Shown: positions 34,554-40,429 of the stretch, piece after piece | How the letters are laid out: each line of letters opens with the position of its first letter | How positions within the stretch are numbered: position 1 is the first letter of the stretch | NCBI GenBank assembly: GCA_043746635.1 | Contig: JAYTQQ010000001.1 | Span: 1-40,429 of the forward strand | Direction of reading: 5' to 3' | DNA: 40,429 nucleotides | Source of the DNA: JAYTQQ01 sp043746635 | Lineage (GTDB): Bacteria > Bdellovibrionota > Bdellovibrionia > Bdellovibrionales > JAMPXM01 | The notes under the pieces: model-generated | What the model was told of the DNA's origin: nothing | The model's input: the letters and a program-made list of their open reading frames with translations, nothing else | Database searches by the model: none | Position numbers and translations under genes: made by a program

Positions 34554-35079
34554 AAAGAAAAAAGTGGCGCCGAAAGCAAAACCGAAATTAAAAGCAAAGC
34601 CTAAAGCGGCTAGCAAACCTAAGGTGAAAACTCAATCGGCGGGCAAGCCGAAAGTAAAAGCCAAAGTACCAGCGAACAAAGTAAAGGCGAAGTCTTCTTC
34701 TCCTAAAGTAAAAGCGAAAAAGCTAGCGCCTCAAGTCAAAGCGAAAAAATCTTCTCCAGCCTCCGTCTCTAAAAAACGAAACTTCTCTCACGTGTTCACT
34801 CCGCTCGATGATCGTATCCTCGTTGATGTTTTGCCTCCAGAGACGAAAACAGCGGGGGGATTATTTATTCCGGATATTGCGCAAAATCGTCAAAATCGTG
34901 GAGTAGTGGTTGCTGTCGGTCCTGGTAGACGCAATAAAAAAGCGAAGCTCCGCCCTATGGATGTTCAAATGGGTGATCAAATTATCTACGCTGAGTACGC
35001 AGGAACGGCGATTGAAGTGCTCGGCCAAGAAGTCTTGATTCTTCGTGAAGACGAAGTGATCGCCATCGTTAACAAATAG
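34540..35079 (+). CDS. groES: GroES co-chaperonin with long basic N-terminal extension
   Basis: The product has 179 residues; normal GroES is about 97. Residues about 86-179 are a complete GroES domain: TPLDDRILVDVLPPE, mobile loop ETKTAGGLFIPD, RGVVVAVGPG, MGDQIIYAEYAGTAIEV and VLILREDEVIAIV. Residues 1-80 are almost only Lys, Ala, Pro, Ser and Val, with recurring VKAK units (at least five), like histone-H1/AlgP-type tails. GGAGATGAGAAAG lies just before the ATG. No groEL is next to it. It is co-translated with the DUF507 pair. The tail may bind nucleic acid or another acidic surface (inference). Whether the genome has a second, plain GroES cannot be told here. Confidence 0.88.
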   Translation: MAVSKKKKVAPKAKPKLKAKPKAASKPKVKTQSAGKPKVKAKVPANKVKAKSSSPKVKAKKLAPQVKAKKSSPASVSKKRNFSHVFTPLDDRILVDVLPPETKTAGGLFIPDIAQNRQNRGVVVAVGPGRRNKKAKLRPMDVQMGDQIIYAEYAGTAIEVLGQEVLILREDEVIAIVNK

Positions 35080-35081
35080 TA

Positions 35082-35121
35082 TTGACAGAATAAAAGTGAG
35101 GCGCAATTGTTTTGATTGCGC
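35082..35121 (+). promoter_or_regulatory. -35 element plus inverted repeat upstream of porin-like gene
   Basis: A perfect TTGACA (35082-35087) begins 3 bp after the groES stop. About 13 nt later a 7-bp inverted repeat pairs GCGCAAT (35101-35107) with ATTGCGC (35115-35121) around TGTTTTG. No good -10 lies at 17 nt (AATTGT, 3/6), and it would fall in the repeat. The repeat could be an operator or a weak terminator/attenuator. The gene's AAGGGG ribosome-binding site at about 35133-35138 is clear. Confidence 0.4.
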
Positions 35122-35145
35122 ACCTAATTTTGTAAGGGGATTCTC

Positions 35146-36618
35146 ATGTCTAAAAAGCTTTTTCTCATTCTTCTGACCGCCGCTTTTTTTCTGCCGGGCG
35201 TCGCTCACGCCGGAGATATCAGCTGGTCAGGTCTTTACCGTATCGAGTATTTTCAGAGTGAAAATTTAGAACTCAACGGAACCAAAAAGCGTGACGCTTA
35301 TTTTCTTCAACATCTCGTTTTGGATCCCAAATTTGTGGCTGCCGATGGTCTCACGATTTACTCGCGATTTGATTTGTTCAACAACTGCCAATTCGGACAA
35401 AACAATCAAGCGGGTCAGTTTCTTGGCGACGGCGTGACCAATAGTCCAAATTGTAATTTGGCAAAACCAAACCCCACAAACGGAAAGTCAAATGTCTATT
35501 CCTCTTCGCAGAATCCTGAAACTCTGATGGTGAACGAGCTTTATCTTTCTTGGGTTCAAGAGTTCGGCGTATTTGTAGCGGGCCGCACACCCTTGCAGTT
35601 CGGATTAGGTCTTACTTACAGCGCCGGCAACGGACCTTTCGATCATTTCCTAACGAACGAAGATATGATCGGTTACAAATTAGTTTTCGGAAACTTATTC
35701 ATCATGCCGATGCTCGGTAAAGTGAATCAAGGCAGCAACAACGGACAAAGTAACTTAGACATCGGTGGCGGTGTTTCTGATTATATGGTTCAAGTTCAGT
35801 ACGATAATCCAGAAACAGATTTGTCTCTCGGCGCTTTTGCGCAAATCAGAACGGCAACTTCTTACGGCGATGACACTCCGGCGGGAGTGAATGGCGTTGG
35901 CGGAGCTGGTTCGAAGCCCGGCCTCGGATTCAAAAATCAAAGCGTGAATCTTTTTACCAAACAGAAATTTGGTGACCTCTCTGTTGGGGTGGAGGCAGGA
36001 CTTCAAACCGGTACCAACGGCGTAGTATTGGCTGACGGAATTACCCAAGGGTCTAACAATAGTTTCGGTATCGTCGGAGAAATTGGTTACGCTCCGAAAA
36101 ACTCAAGCTGGACTCACATGTTAAAGCTTGGAGCAGCGAGCGGAGACGATCCAGGAACAAATGATATCTACGAAGGTTTTACTTTCAATCGTAACTACAA
36201 CGTTGCGCTCTTAATGTTTAATCATCCGCTTGGTTCTGCAAACTTTTTTCGAACGCAACTCATTCGCGATACAACCACCGATGCTTCAGACAACATCGAT
36301 AACGAAGCCATCAGCAATGCGGTATTTATTGCTCCGTCAACCGATTATAAAGTGCGTGACAATTTAAGTTTCGGTGCTACGCTTTTATATGCAAGGCTTC
36401 AGCAGGATCCAATTCTCGTAAATGGAGTCAGTGCGGGCACTGCAAAAGATCTTGGTTTTGAGACGGATTTTAGAGTGAATTATAAACCGTACGAGCGCTT
36501 CACTTGGCTCACTGAAATCGGATTATTATTTCCGGGCTCAGCTTGGACCGGTGGATCGATGGGTTACGGTAATTCTTTTGCTTATGGACTAAGTACCAAG
36601 GCCGCTATCAGCTTTTGA
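35146..36618 (+). CDS. Porin-like outer-membrane protein
   Basis: The product has 490 residues. It has a signal peptide (MSKKLFLILLTAAFFLPGVA, cleaved near HAGD) and then a large strand-rich barrel: ISWSGLYRIEYFQ, LTIYSRFDLFNN, LYLSWVQEFGVFVAGRTPLQ, YSAGNGPFDHFLTNEDMIGY, ending in YGLSTKAAISF with a terminal Phe. The pattern resembles 16-18-stranded alginate-export or OprB/porin-like proteins, but no precise family is assigned. AAGGGG precedes the ATG by 7 nt and a strong terminator follows, so it is a single, probably highly expressed gene. Its overall base use is like its neighbours. Confidence 0.8.
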   Translation: MSKKLFLILLTAAFFLPGVAHAGDISWSGLYRIEYFQSENLELNGTKKRDAYFLQHLVLDPKFVAADGLTIYSRFDLFNNCQFGQNNQAGQFLGDGVTNSPNCNLAKPNPTNGKSNVYSSSQNPETLMVNELYLSWVQEFGVFVAGRTPLQFGLGLTYSAGNGPFDHFLTNEDMIGYKLVFGNLFIMPMLGKVNQGSNNGQSNLDIGGGVSDYMVQVQYDNPETDLSLGAFAQIRTATSYGDDTPAGVNGVGGAGSKPGLGFKNQSVNLFTKQKFGDLSVGVEAGLQTGTNGVVLADGITQGSNNSFGIVGEIGYAPKNSSWTHMLKLGAASGDDPGTNDIYEGFTFNRNYNVALLMFNHPLGSANFFRTQLIRDTTTDASDNIDNEAISNAVFIAPSTDYKVRDNLSFGATLLYARLQQDPILVNGVSAGTAKDLGFETDFRVNYKPYERFTWLTEIGLLFPGSAWTGGSMGYGNSFAYGLSTKAAISF

Positions 36619-36689
36619 TCGCATCTCGTTAGCATCTTGATTTTCATCTTGTCGCATATTGAACACAACCCGATATGGCGGTTGGGGCC

Positions 36690-36716
36690 CCGGGGGGAGC
36701 AATCCCCCCGGTTTTT
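36690..36716 (+). terminator. Rho-independent terminator after the porin-like gene
   Basis: A 9-bp perfect stem pairs CCGGGGGGA (36690-36698) with TCCCCCCGG (36703-36711), loop GCAA, followed by TTTTT (36712-36716). It lies about 70 bp after the stop at 36618. Confidence 0.9.
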
Positions 36717-36784
36717 GTCCAATTTTTGGAAATCAATCCATCTCTTCGTTACTTCGGCCCTCGACTCCGCACTAGAAATCAAAT

Positions 36785-36820
36785 AAAAAAAGCCGGACAT
36801 TTCTGCTCCGGCTTTTGTTT
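36785..36820. terminator. Bidirectional terminator between convergent genes
   Basis: The stem AGCCGGA (36791-36797) pairs with TCCGGCT (36807-36813). On the plus strand it is followed by TTTGTTTT; on the minus strand, by a run of seven Ts. It serves mainly the minus-strand gene ending at 36837 and backs up the porin terminator. Confidence 0.85.
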
Positions 36821-36836
36821 TCGCTTTTTTTGCGGA

Positions 36837-38447
36837 CTATTCAAAAGAGTTAACGACTTGATAAGTTGGTAACAAGACACCAGCGGTCACTGATCGTTGT
36901 CTCAGGTTCGATGTTGGAAGCGCTGAGTTGTAGCGAGCAGTTGATGCATTTCCTGAGAGAACTTGCGGAACCGCGAACTGGCTCGACGCTCCATTTACTC
37001 CAGCTATTGCAGTGAGTGGAGTGAATTGACGTGCGCCTGCTAATGCTCCGAAGCGACCTGAATCAAGACCGATGTTAGCTGCGATCGATGCTCCCGGAAC
37101 CACCGCGTTGTCAGCAAATTGTGGAAGATCGTTTTGCGGAATCGAGTAAGTTGCGCCGTAAGATGAAAGTTCTTTTGTGTAATCGTGCCATGGAGCAAGC
37201 GCCGCTGCTTTCCCGTCTTCGCCGATTAAATCCACTTTTTTGTCAGCATCGAATTCGCGGTAGTACTTGTTTTCCTCGGTCGTGAACTGAGCTTTGAGTT
37301 GTTTCAACTTCGGCTCATAAGTTGGAAGCAAATACTGTTTTACGTAAGCTGCTTTACAAGCGTCTGAATCGAAATTTTGTCCTGCATTTCCGTAGGTGGC
37401 AGCGAGACCATCACAACGAGTTGAGTATTGATCATATGTTTTCTCCATTGCTGTGTTGACTTGATCGTACTGAGTATTGAAGTAACTTACTCGTGCATCA
37501 GATTTCTTTTCTTCTTTTACGAAAGTTTCAAACTTCTCAAGTTTAGTCGTGAGAGATTTGCTTCCAGCTTGTAAAATCTTACTGTTTGAATCTGCAAATT
37601 TGCTAAAGATGTCATCGTATTTTTCAAGAACATTATCACAATCATCGTAGTTGTCGTCTTCTTTGTGGCTGCGTTTACAAGCTTTTGCGTCAGCTGCGAG
37701 TTCAGTTTTCGCGTCTTTCAAAGCGTTCTTCGCGAGGTCTTCGCGGATTTCTTTTGCTCTGTCTTTATCGATACCAGCTTTTTTCATTTCTTTATCTGAC
37801 ATATTAAGATGTTTCACTTCGCAATCGAGTTTTTTCTGAGCGTCCAGAGCGTCACCTTTTTTATCAGTTTCGCAACTAACTATTTTTTCAGCGAGTTCTG
37901 CTTTGTCTTCTTCAGCTTGTTTTTGCTTAGCGGCGAGAGCTTCTTTTTCTTTATCAGTTAAAATGCTGTCACAGCTGAGTTTCAAACCATCTTTAAGCGC
38001 CATAACCACATCAGCCTGAAGCGGGCCCGGCGAAGACTGGTGAATATCTGAATTCATACACGTTTCGCAGTTGAGGATATTTCTATCTGCATCGGTCGCG
38101 ACAAGCTTGAGGCTTCCGTCTAAATCTTTTTTCAGAGTGACGAATTTGCCATCGCATACTTTTACGTATTGAGTAGATGGGTCATTCGGATCTGTTTCGT
38201 TTGCCTTGCCCATTTCTGGTCCTGAGAGTTGGCGATTATTCACAGTAAGTTTAGCTGCTGCGGGTGCAGGCTTTGCGACGACGGCTTTTCTTGCGGTAAC
38301 TGCAGTCGCTTTCGCATCGAGTAGCTCTGACGCCATATTGGTTTGATGACTCTCTGATAACAGAGGTCTCCATGAAAAGTTCAGTCCTACGACTAAGAGT
38401 AGAAGACCCTTCAGCATCGTTTGTTTGCTCGGTTTTACTAATTTCAT
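36837..38447 (-). CDS. Secreted/anchored coiled-coil protein of unknown function
   Basis: From ATG 38447 the product has 536 residues. AGGAGG sits 4 nt before the ATG, so the upstream in-frame start (38495) is rejected. An N-terminal hydrophobic segment (MLKGLLLLVVGLNFSWRPLL) acts as a signal or anchor. Residues about 150-350 are highly charged helices with coiled-coil character (e.g. EKEALAAKQKQAEEDKAELA) and several spaced Cys (SCETDKKGD, LDCEVKH, ACKRSHKEDDNYDDCDN, RCDGLAA) that could form disulfide-linked hairpins. The last 100 residues are Ala/Ser/Asn-rich and less ordered. No family is recognised. It is a single gene with its own terminator. The upstream leader holds a CCTTC-GAAA-GAAGG hairpin (38543-38556). 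Confidence 0.75.
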   Translation of the reverse strand: MKLVKPSKQTMLKGLLLLVVGLNFSWRPLLSESHQTNMASELLDAKATAVTARKAVVAKPAPAAAKLTVNNRQLSGPEMGKANETDPNDPSTQYVKVCDGKFVTLKKDLDGSLKLVATDADRNILNCETCMNSDIHQSSPGPLQADVVMALKDGLKLSCDSILTDKEKEALAAKQKQAEEDKAELAEKIVSCETDKKGDALDAQKKLDCEVKHLNMSDKEMKKAGIDKDRAKEIREDLAKNALKDAKTELAADAKACKRSHKEDDNYDDCDNVLEKYDDIFSKFADSNSKILQAGSKSLTTKLEKFETFVKEEKKSDARVSYFNTQYDQVNTAMEKTYDQYSTRCDGLAATYGNAGQNFDSDACKAAYVKQYLLPTYEPKLKQLKAQFTTEENKYYREFDADKKVDLIGEDGKAAALAPWHDYTKELSSYGATYSIPQNDLPQFADNAVVPGASIAANIGLDSGRFGALAGARQFTPLTAIAGVNGASSQFAVPQVLSGNASTARYNSALPTSNLRQRSVTAGVLLPTYQVVNSFE

Positions 38448-38629
38448 AATTCCTCCTAAGACCCGTTGGCCATGATTTCTAAACTCATCTTTCATAAGTT
38501 ATGTATTCCAATTCCTGGTCCAAAAAAGCTGTTCTGTTTAAACCTTCGAAAGAAGGCGAATTCTGCGGATGCTTTTGGCTGTCAAAAAGTTCGGCGCATG
38601 TCTATCTTAAAAGCCCACTTTTCTTCGAA

Positions 38630-38770
38630 GGCACCGCCCGCCGAGCGATTTCAAACGCTTAGCTCGGGATCAAAGCTTAGACATCGTGGCCTAACGAAAA
38701 GCGGTTTTTCGGTCGCTTTTAGGCAATTTCCCTAGGGAAAGTGTCGCAAAACGAGATTCGGGGCGGTGCC
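38630..38770. repeat. Structured repeat element A, GGCACCGCCC-bounded (REP/BIME-like)
   Basis: The 375-bp gap 38448-38822 contains this 141-bp element. It is bounded by perfect 10-bp inverted repeats, GGCACCGCCC (38630-38639) and GGGCGGTGCC (38761-38770). Inside are three further hairpins: CCGAGCG (38641-38647) with CGCT-TA-GCTCGG (38656-38667); AAAAGCG (38697-38703) with CGCTTTT (38714-38720); and the 14-bp palindrome TTTCCCTAGGGAAA (38727-38740). The left end (head, hairpin, GGATC) resembles the right end of element B read in reverse, and its right end (inverted CGAA form) matches the left end of B. It ends 52 bp before kamA. The rest of the gap has no convincing gene. Confidence 0.7.
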
Positions 38771-38822
38771 TGCGACGGCTAAGCGTGGACTTTTCGGGGG
38801 TCGCATACTAACTTGGAACGAT

Positions 38823-40073
38823 ATGAAGTTTGAATTTCGGCCGTCTGATTCTCGAAAATTTACCGATGATCCTAAGCTTTGGCTCGACTGGAAGTGGCAA
38901 ATGCGGTCGTCTTTGAAGAGCGCCGCCGACTTCGCTGGCTACGTGGATCTTTCGGAAGAAGAAAAACAAGGATTCGCGACGAATTTTTCTGTCCGGTGTA
39001 CGCCTTATTACCTAAGCCTCGCTCTCGAAGGCGGGCACCGCCCCGAAGATCCGATCCGTAAGATTATTATTCCCACAGGCCACGAAACTCTACCAGGCCT
39101 TCAAGAGATGCTCGATCCGCTCGGGGAGAAGAAGAATAATCCTGCTCCGCGGGTGATTCATCGATATCCCGACCGTGCTCTTTTGCTCGTGACCGATACC
39201 TGCAGCGTTTACTGTCGTTATTGCACGCGCAAACACTTTACGGCGACTGATCAGGCTTTTATTAAATCTTCGCAGTACGATCAGGCTTTTAGCTATTTCA
39301 AAAATCAGAAATCGATTCGTGAAGTTATTCTTTCGGGCGGTGACCCTTTAACACTGGGAGATGACCATCTCGAAAAGGTGATCAGCGATCTTTCTTCGAT
39401 CTCCCATATCGAGCTTATCCGAATCGGCACTCGTATGCCTGTCGTGTGTCCTATGCGAATCACCGAAGGGCTCGTTACGAGGCTTAAGAAATACCATCCG
39501 CTTTTTATCATGACTCACTTTAATCATCCTCGAGAACTCACCCTCGAATCTTCGCAGGCACTTCTTAAGTTCGTCGATAATGGGTTTCCGGTGTTTAACC
39601 AGATGGTTTTGTTAAACGGAGTAAATAACCACGAAGCGATTGTGCAAGCTCTGTCCCGGAGGTTATTGAGTCTTCGAACGAAGCCTTACTATATGTTTCA
39701 GTGCGACCCGAGCTTCGGAAGCGATCATCTTAGGACTTCAGTTGCAGATTCGCTTGCGATTCAACGTGCACTATGGGGTCGCCTCTCGGGACTCGCGATG
39801 CCTTCTCTTAGTTTAGATATTCCGGGAGGTGGCGGAAAAGTGGGACTTGTTCCGAATTTTCAAACTTTGATCGAGATCGACACGCGCGGAATCGAGACGA
39901 GAAAATTTACGGGATGGGATGGAGTTTCAAGCGAATACATAAGCCCTCCCGAGATCAACATTCGTAAGCCGATCGATGCTGAACTTTACTTTTCGGAATG
40001 GGATCTGCTTCGAGAAATCGAGGCACCGCCCCGAAATTCTACGCCACCACCGACGCCAGAACTCGAAGCTTAG
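38823..40073 (+). CDS. kamA: Lysine 2,3-aminomutase family radical SAM protein
   Basis: From ATG 38823 the product has 416 residues, the length of clostridial lysine 2,3-aminomutase. It is a radical SAM, PLP-dependent enzyme interconverting lysine and beta-lysine. Seen: CSVYCRYCTRK with the CxxxCxxC cluster (Cys128, 132, 135) after RYPDRALLLVTDT, EVILSGGDPLTLGDDHLEKV, IRIGTRMPVVCPMRIT, FIMTHFNHPRELT, FNQMVLLNGVN, YYMFQCDPSFG, and LSLDIPGGGGKVGLVPNF with the PLP lysine. A shorter EF-P lysylation enzyme (EpmB) is less likely from length. An ORF start at 38766 overlaps the repeat and is rejected. The last 17 codons lie inside repeat element B, giving a Pro-rich tail. Confidence 0.9.
   Translation: MKFEFRPSDSRKFTDDPKLWLDWKWQMRSSLKSAADFAGYVDLSEEEKQGFATNFSVRCTPYYLSLALEGGHRPEDPIRKIIIPTGHETLPGLQEMLDPLGEKKNNPAPRVIHRYPDRALLLVTDTCSVYCRYCTRKHFTATDQAFIKSSQYDQAFSYFKNQKSIREVILSGGDPLTLGDDHLEKVISDLSSISHIELIRIGTRMPVVCPMRITEGLVTRLKKYHPLFIMTHFNHPRELTLESSQALLKFVDNGFPVFNQMVLLNGVNNHEAIVQALSRRLLSLRTKPYYMFQCDPSFGSDHLRTSVADSLAIQRALWGRLSGLAMPSLSLDIPGGGGKVGLVPNFQTLIEIDTRGIETRKFTGWDGVSSEYISPPEINIRKPIDAELYFSEWDLLREIEAPPRNSTPPPTPELEA
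39034..39043 (+). repeat. GGCACCGCCC word inside kamA
   Basis: An exact decamer in the extended CGAA form (GGCACCGCCCCGAAGAT), as at the right end of A (reverse strand) and the left end of B. It codes for His-Arg-Pro-Glu in GGHRPED, so codon use alone could explain it; no strong hairpin follows. Confidence 0.35.
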
Positions 40074-40143
40074 CTTGGCCTTCGCTGGAGAAAAATCCGA
40101 AGACCAGATCCGCGAGTAGCTTTGCGTGCTCGCGGGCGGTGCC
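40022..40143. repeat. Structured repeat element B, GGCACCGCCC-bounded (REP/BIME-like)
   Basis: A 122-bp element with perfect 10-bp terminal inverted repeats: GGCACCGCCC (40022-40031) and GGGCGGTGCC (40134-40143). Inside, CGCGAG (40111-40116) pairs with CTCGCG (40129-40134), extended by AGC/GCT; CTTCG pairs with CGAAG around an A-rich loop (40082-40102). Its reverse-complement right end reads head, CGCGAGC hairpin, GGATC, the same order as the left end of element A, so A and B look like copies in opposite orientation. It begins within the last codons of kamA and ends 35 bp before the transposase ATG. Confidence 0.7.
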
Positions 40144-40178
40144 CTGCTCTGAACGTCTGCTTGCACTATAGCCAAGCG

Positions 40179-40429
40179 ATGAAAAACAAATATCCTGAAA
40201 GAGAAAAAAGGCCGACCGAACACGGCGGAAGCTTTTTACTCGGCAAAAGAAAAACGCGAAGACCACTGACTACGAAGACTCCGATCCACCTCGTTCTCCG
40301 ATCCGATTTCGCCTACGGAAAAAGGTCACTGCTTAAGCACCGCCCAGTTATAGAAAAAACGATCCTTAAAGCATCGAAGAGATTTAAAATTCGGATCTAC
40401 GAAAAGGCGATCGTAGGTAACCATATCCA
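40179..40429 (+). CDS. IS200-like / REP-associated tyrosine transposase (RAYT), 3' partial
   Basis: ATG 40179 opens a frame of 83 codons to the window edge. It reads MKNKYPEREKRPTEHGGSF, then RRPLTTKTPIHLVLRS, a basic helical stretch (LLKHRPVIEKTILKASKRFK) and IRIYEKAIVGNHI with a final CA that would start His or Gln. RRPL-TK-PIHLVLRS and AI-NHIH are the Y1/HUH transposase pattern of the IS200-like and RAYT families; the expected HUH motif is NHIH, split by the edge. The catalytic Tyr lies outside. The nearby inverted GGCACCGCCC elements fit RAYT biology, where a single-copy enzyme acts on REP sequences. The frame contains a 9-of-10 match to the word (40337-40345). Confidence 0.75.
   Translation, partial: MKNKYPEREKRPTEHGGSFLLGKRKTRRPLTTKTPIHLVLRSDFAYGKRSLLKHRPVIEKTILKASKRFKIRIYEKAIVGNHI
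40337..40345 (+). repeat. Partial GGCACCGCCC word inside the transposase gene
   Basis: GCACCGCCC, nine of the ten bases (first G is A). It lies in codons for Lys-His-Arg-Pro in the transposase and has no hairpin, so it may be chance. Confidence 0.2.

Noticed and set aside
38466..38735. 89-residue plus-strand ORF upstream of kamA
   Set aside because: It crosses repeat element A and the leader of the minus-strand gene, has no ribosome-binding site or protein-like pattern, and contains several hairpins; treated as noise.

Overview
The window looks like chromosomal DNA from a Bdellovibrio-like predatory bacterium or a close relative (Bdellovibrionota). This is inferred from gene content and style: a REC plus degenerate-GGDEF protein resembling Bdellovibrio CdgA, many short outer-membrane barrels and lipoproteins, an AddA/AddB-like nuclease pair, a GYF-TPR membrane protein, frequent TTG/GTG starts and very tight gene packing. 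No rRNA, tRNA, CRISPR array or prophage was seen. The only mobile-element signal is at the right edge.

Layout. 1-4727: three related outer-membrane proteins (TraF/FadL-like fold) alternating with two small lipoproteins. 4746-10543: AddB-like nuclease and AddA-like helicase-nuclease. 10540-12597: a lipoprotein and an alpha/beta hydrolase on the minus strand, then a small barrel protein. 12676-14271: nadB (minus). 14308-14536: a structured leader in front of a sensor-kinase-like protein without the usual phospho-accepting His, followed by a REC-GGDEF protein whose two active sites are both degenerate. 18137-27943: a long plus-strand run of alr, mlaE, mlaF, an MCE protein with a barrel-like C-terminal half, purH, a GYF/TPR membrane protein, a lipoprotein, a YhaM-like HD nuclease, cysE and a 22-residue lipoprotein ORF. 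28068-31004: rsmI-like and ttcA (minus), a NUDIX hydrolase (plus) and a HAD-like hydrolase (minus). 31052-31666: the decayed remains of a phosphonate-type ABC transporter (phnD and phnE fragments). 31679-33949: a PBP1B-like peptidoglycan synthase (minus), divergent from two tandem DUF507 genes and a GroES with a long basic N-terminal tail. 35146-36618: a porin-like protein with a strong terminator. 36837-38447: a secreted coiled-coil protein of unknown function (minus). 38448-40429: a lysine 2,3-aminomutase gene bracketed by structured repeats with the word GGCACCGCCC, then the start of an IS200-like/RAYT HUH transposase that runs off the window.

The most unusual points are: (1) the GGCACCGCCC repeat family next to a RAYT-type transposase, which looks like a REP/BIME-type system; (2) the paired loss of catalytic residues in the kinase/REC-GGDEF operon while the c-di-GMP I-site motif is kept; (3) a GroES fused to a histone-H1-like tail; (4) an MCE protein that may span the envelope; (5) a phn transporter fossil; (6) at least five genes whose predicted -10 box ends 6 or 7 nt before the ATG with no ribosome-binding site, suggesting leaderless mRNAs.

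All calls come from reading the sequence and the translated frames. No database search was possible.
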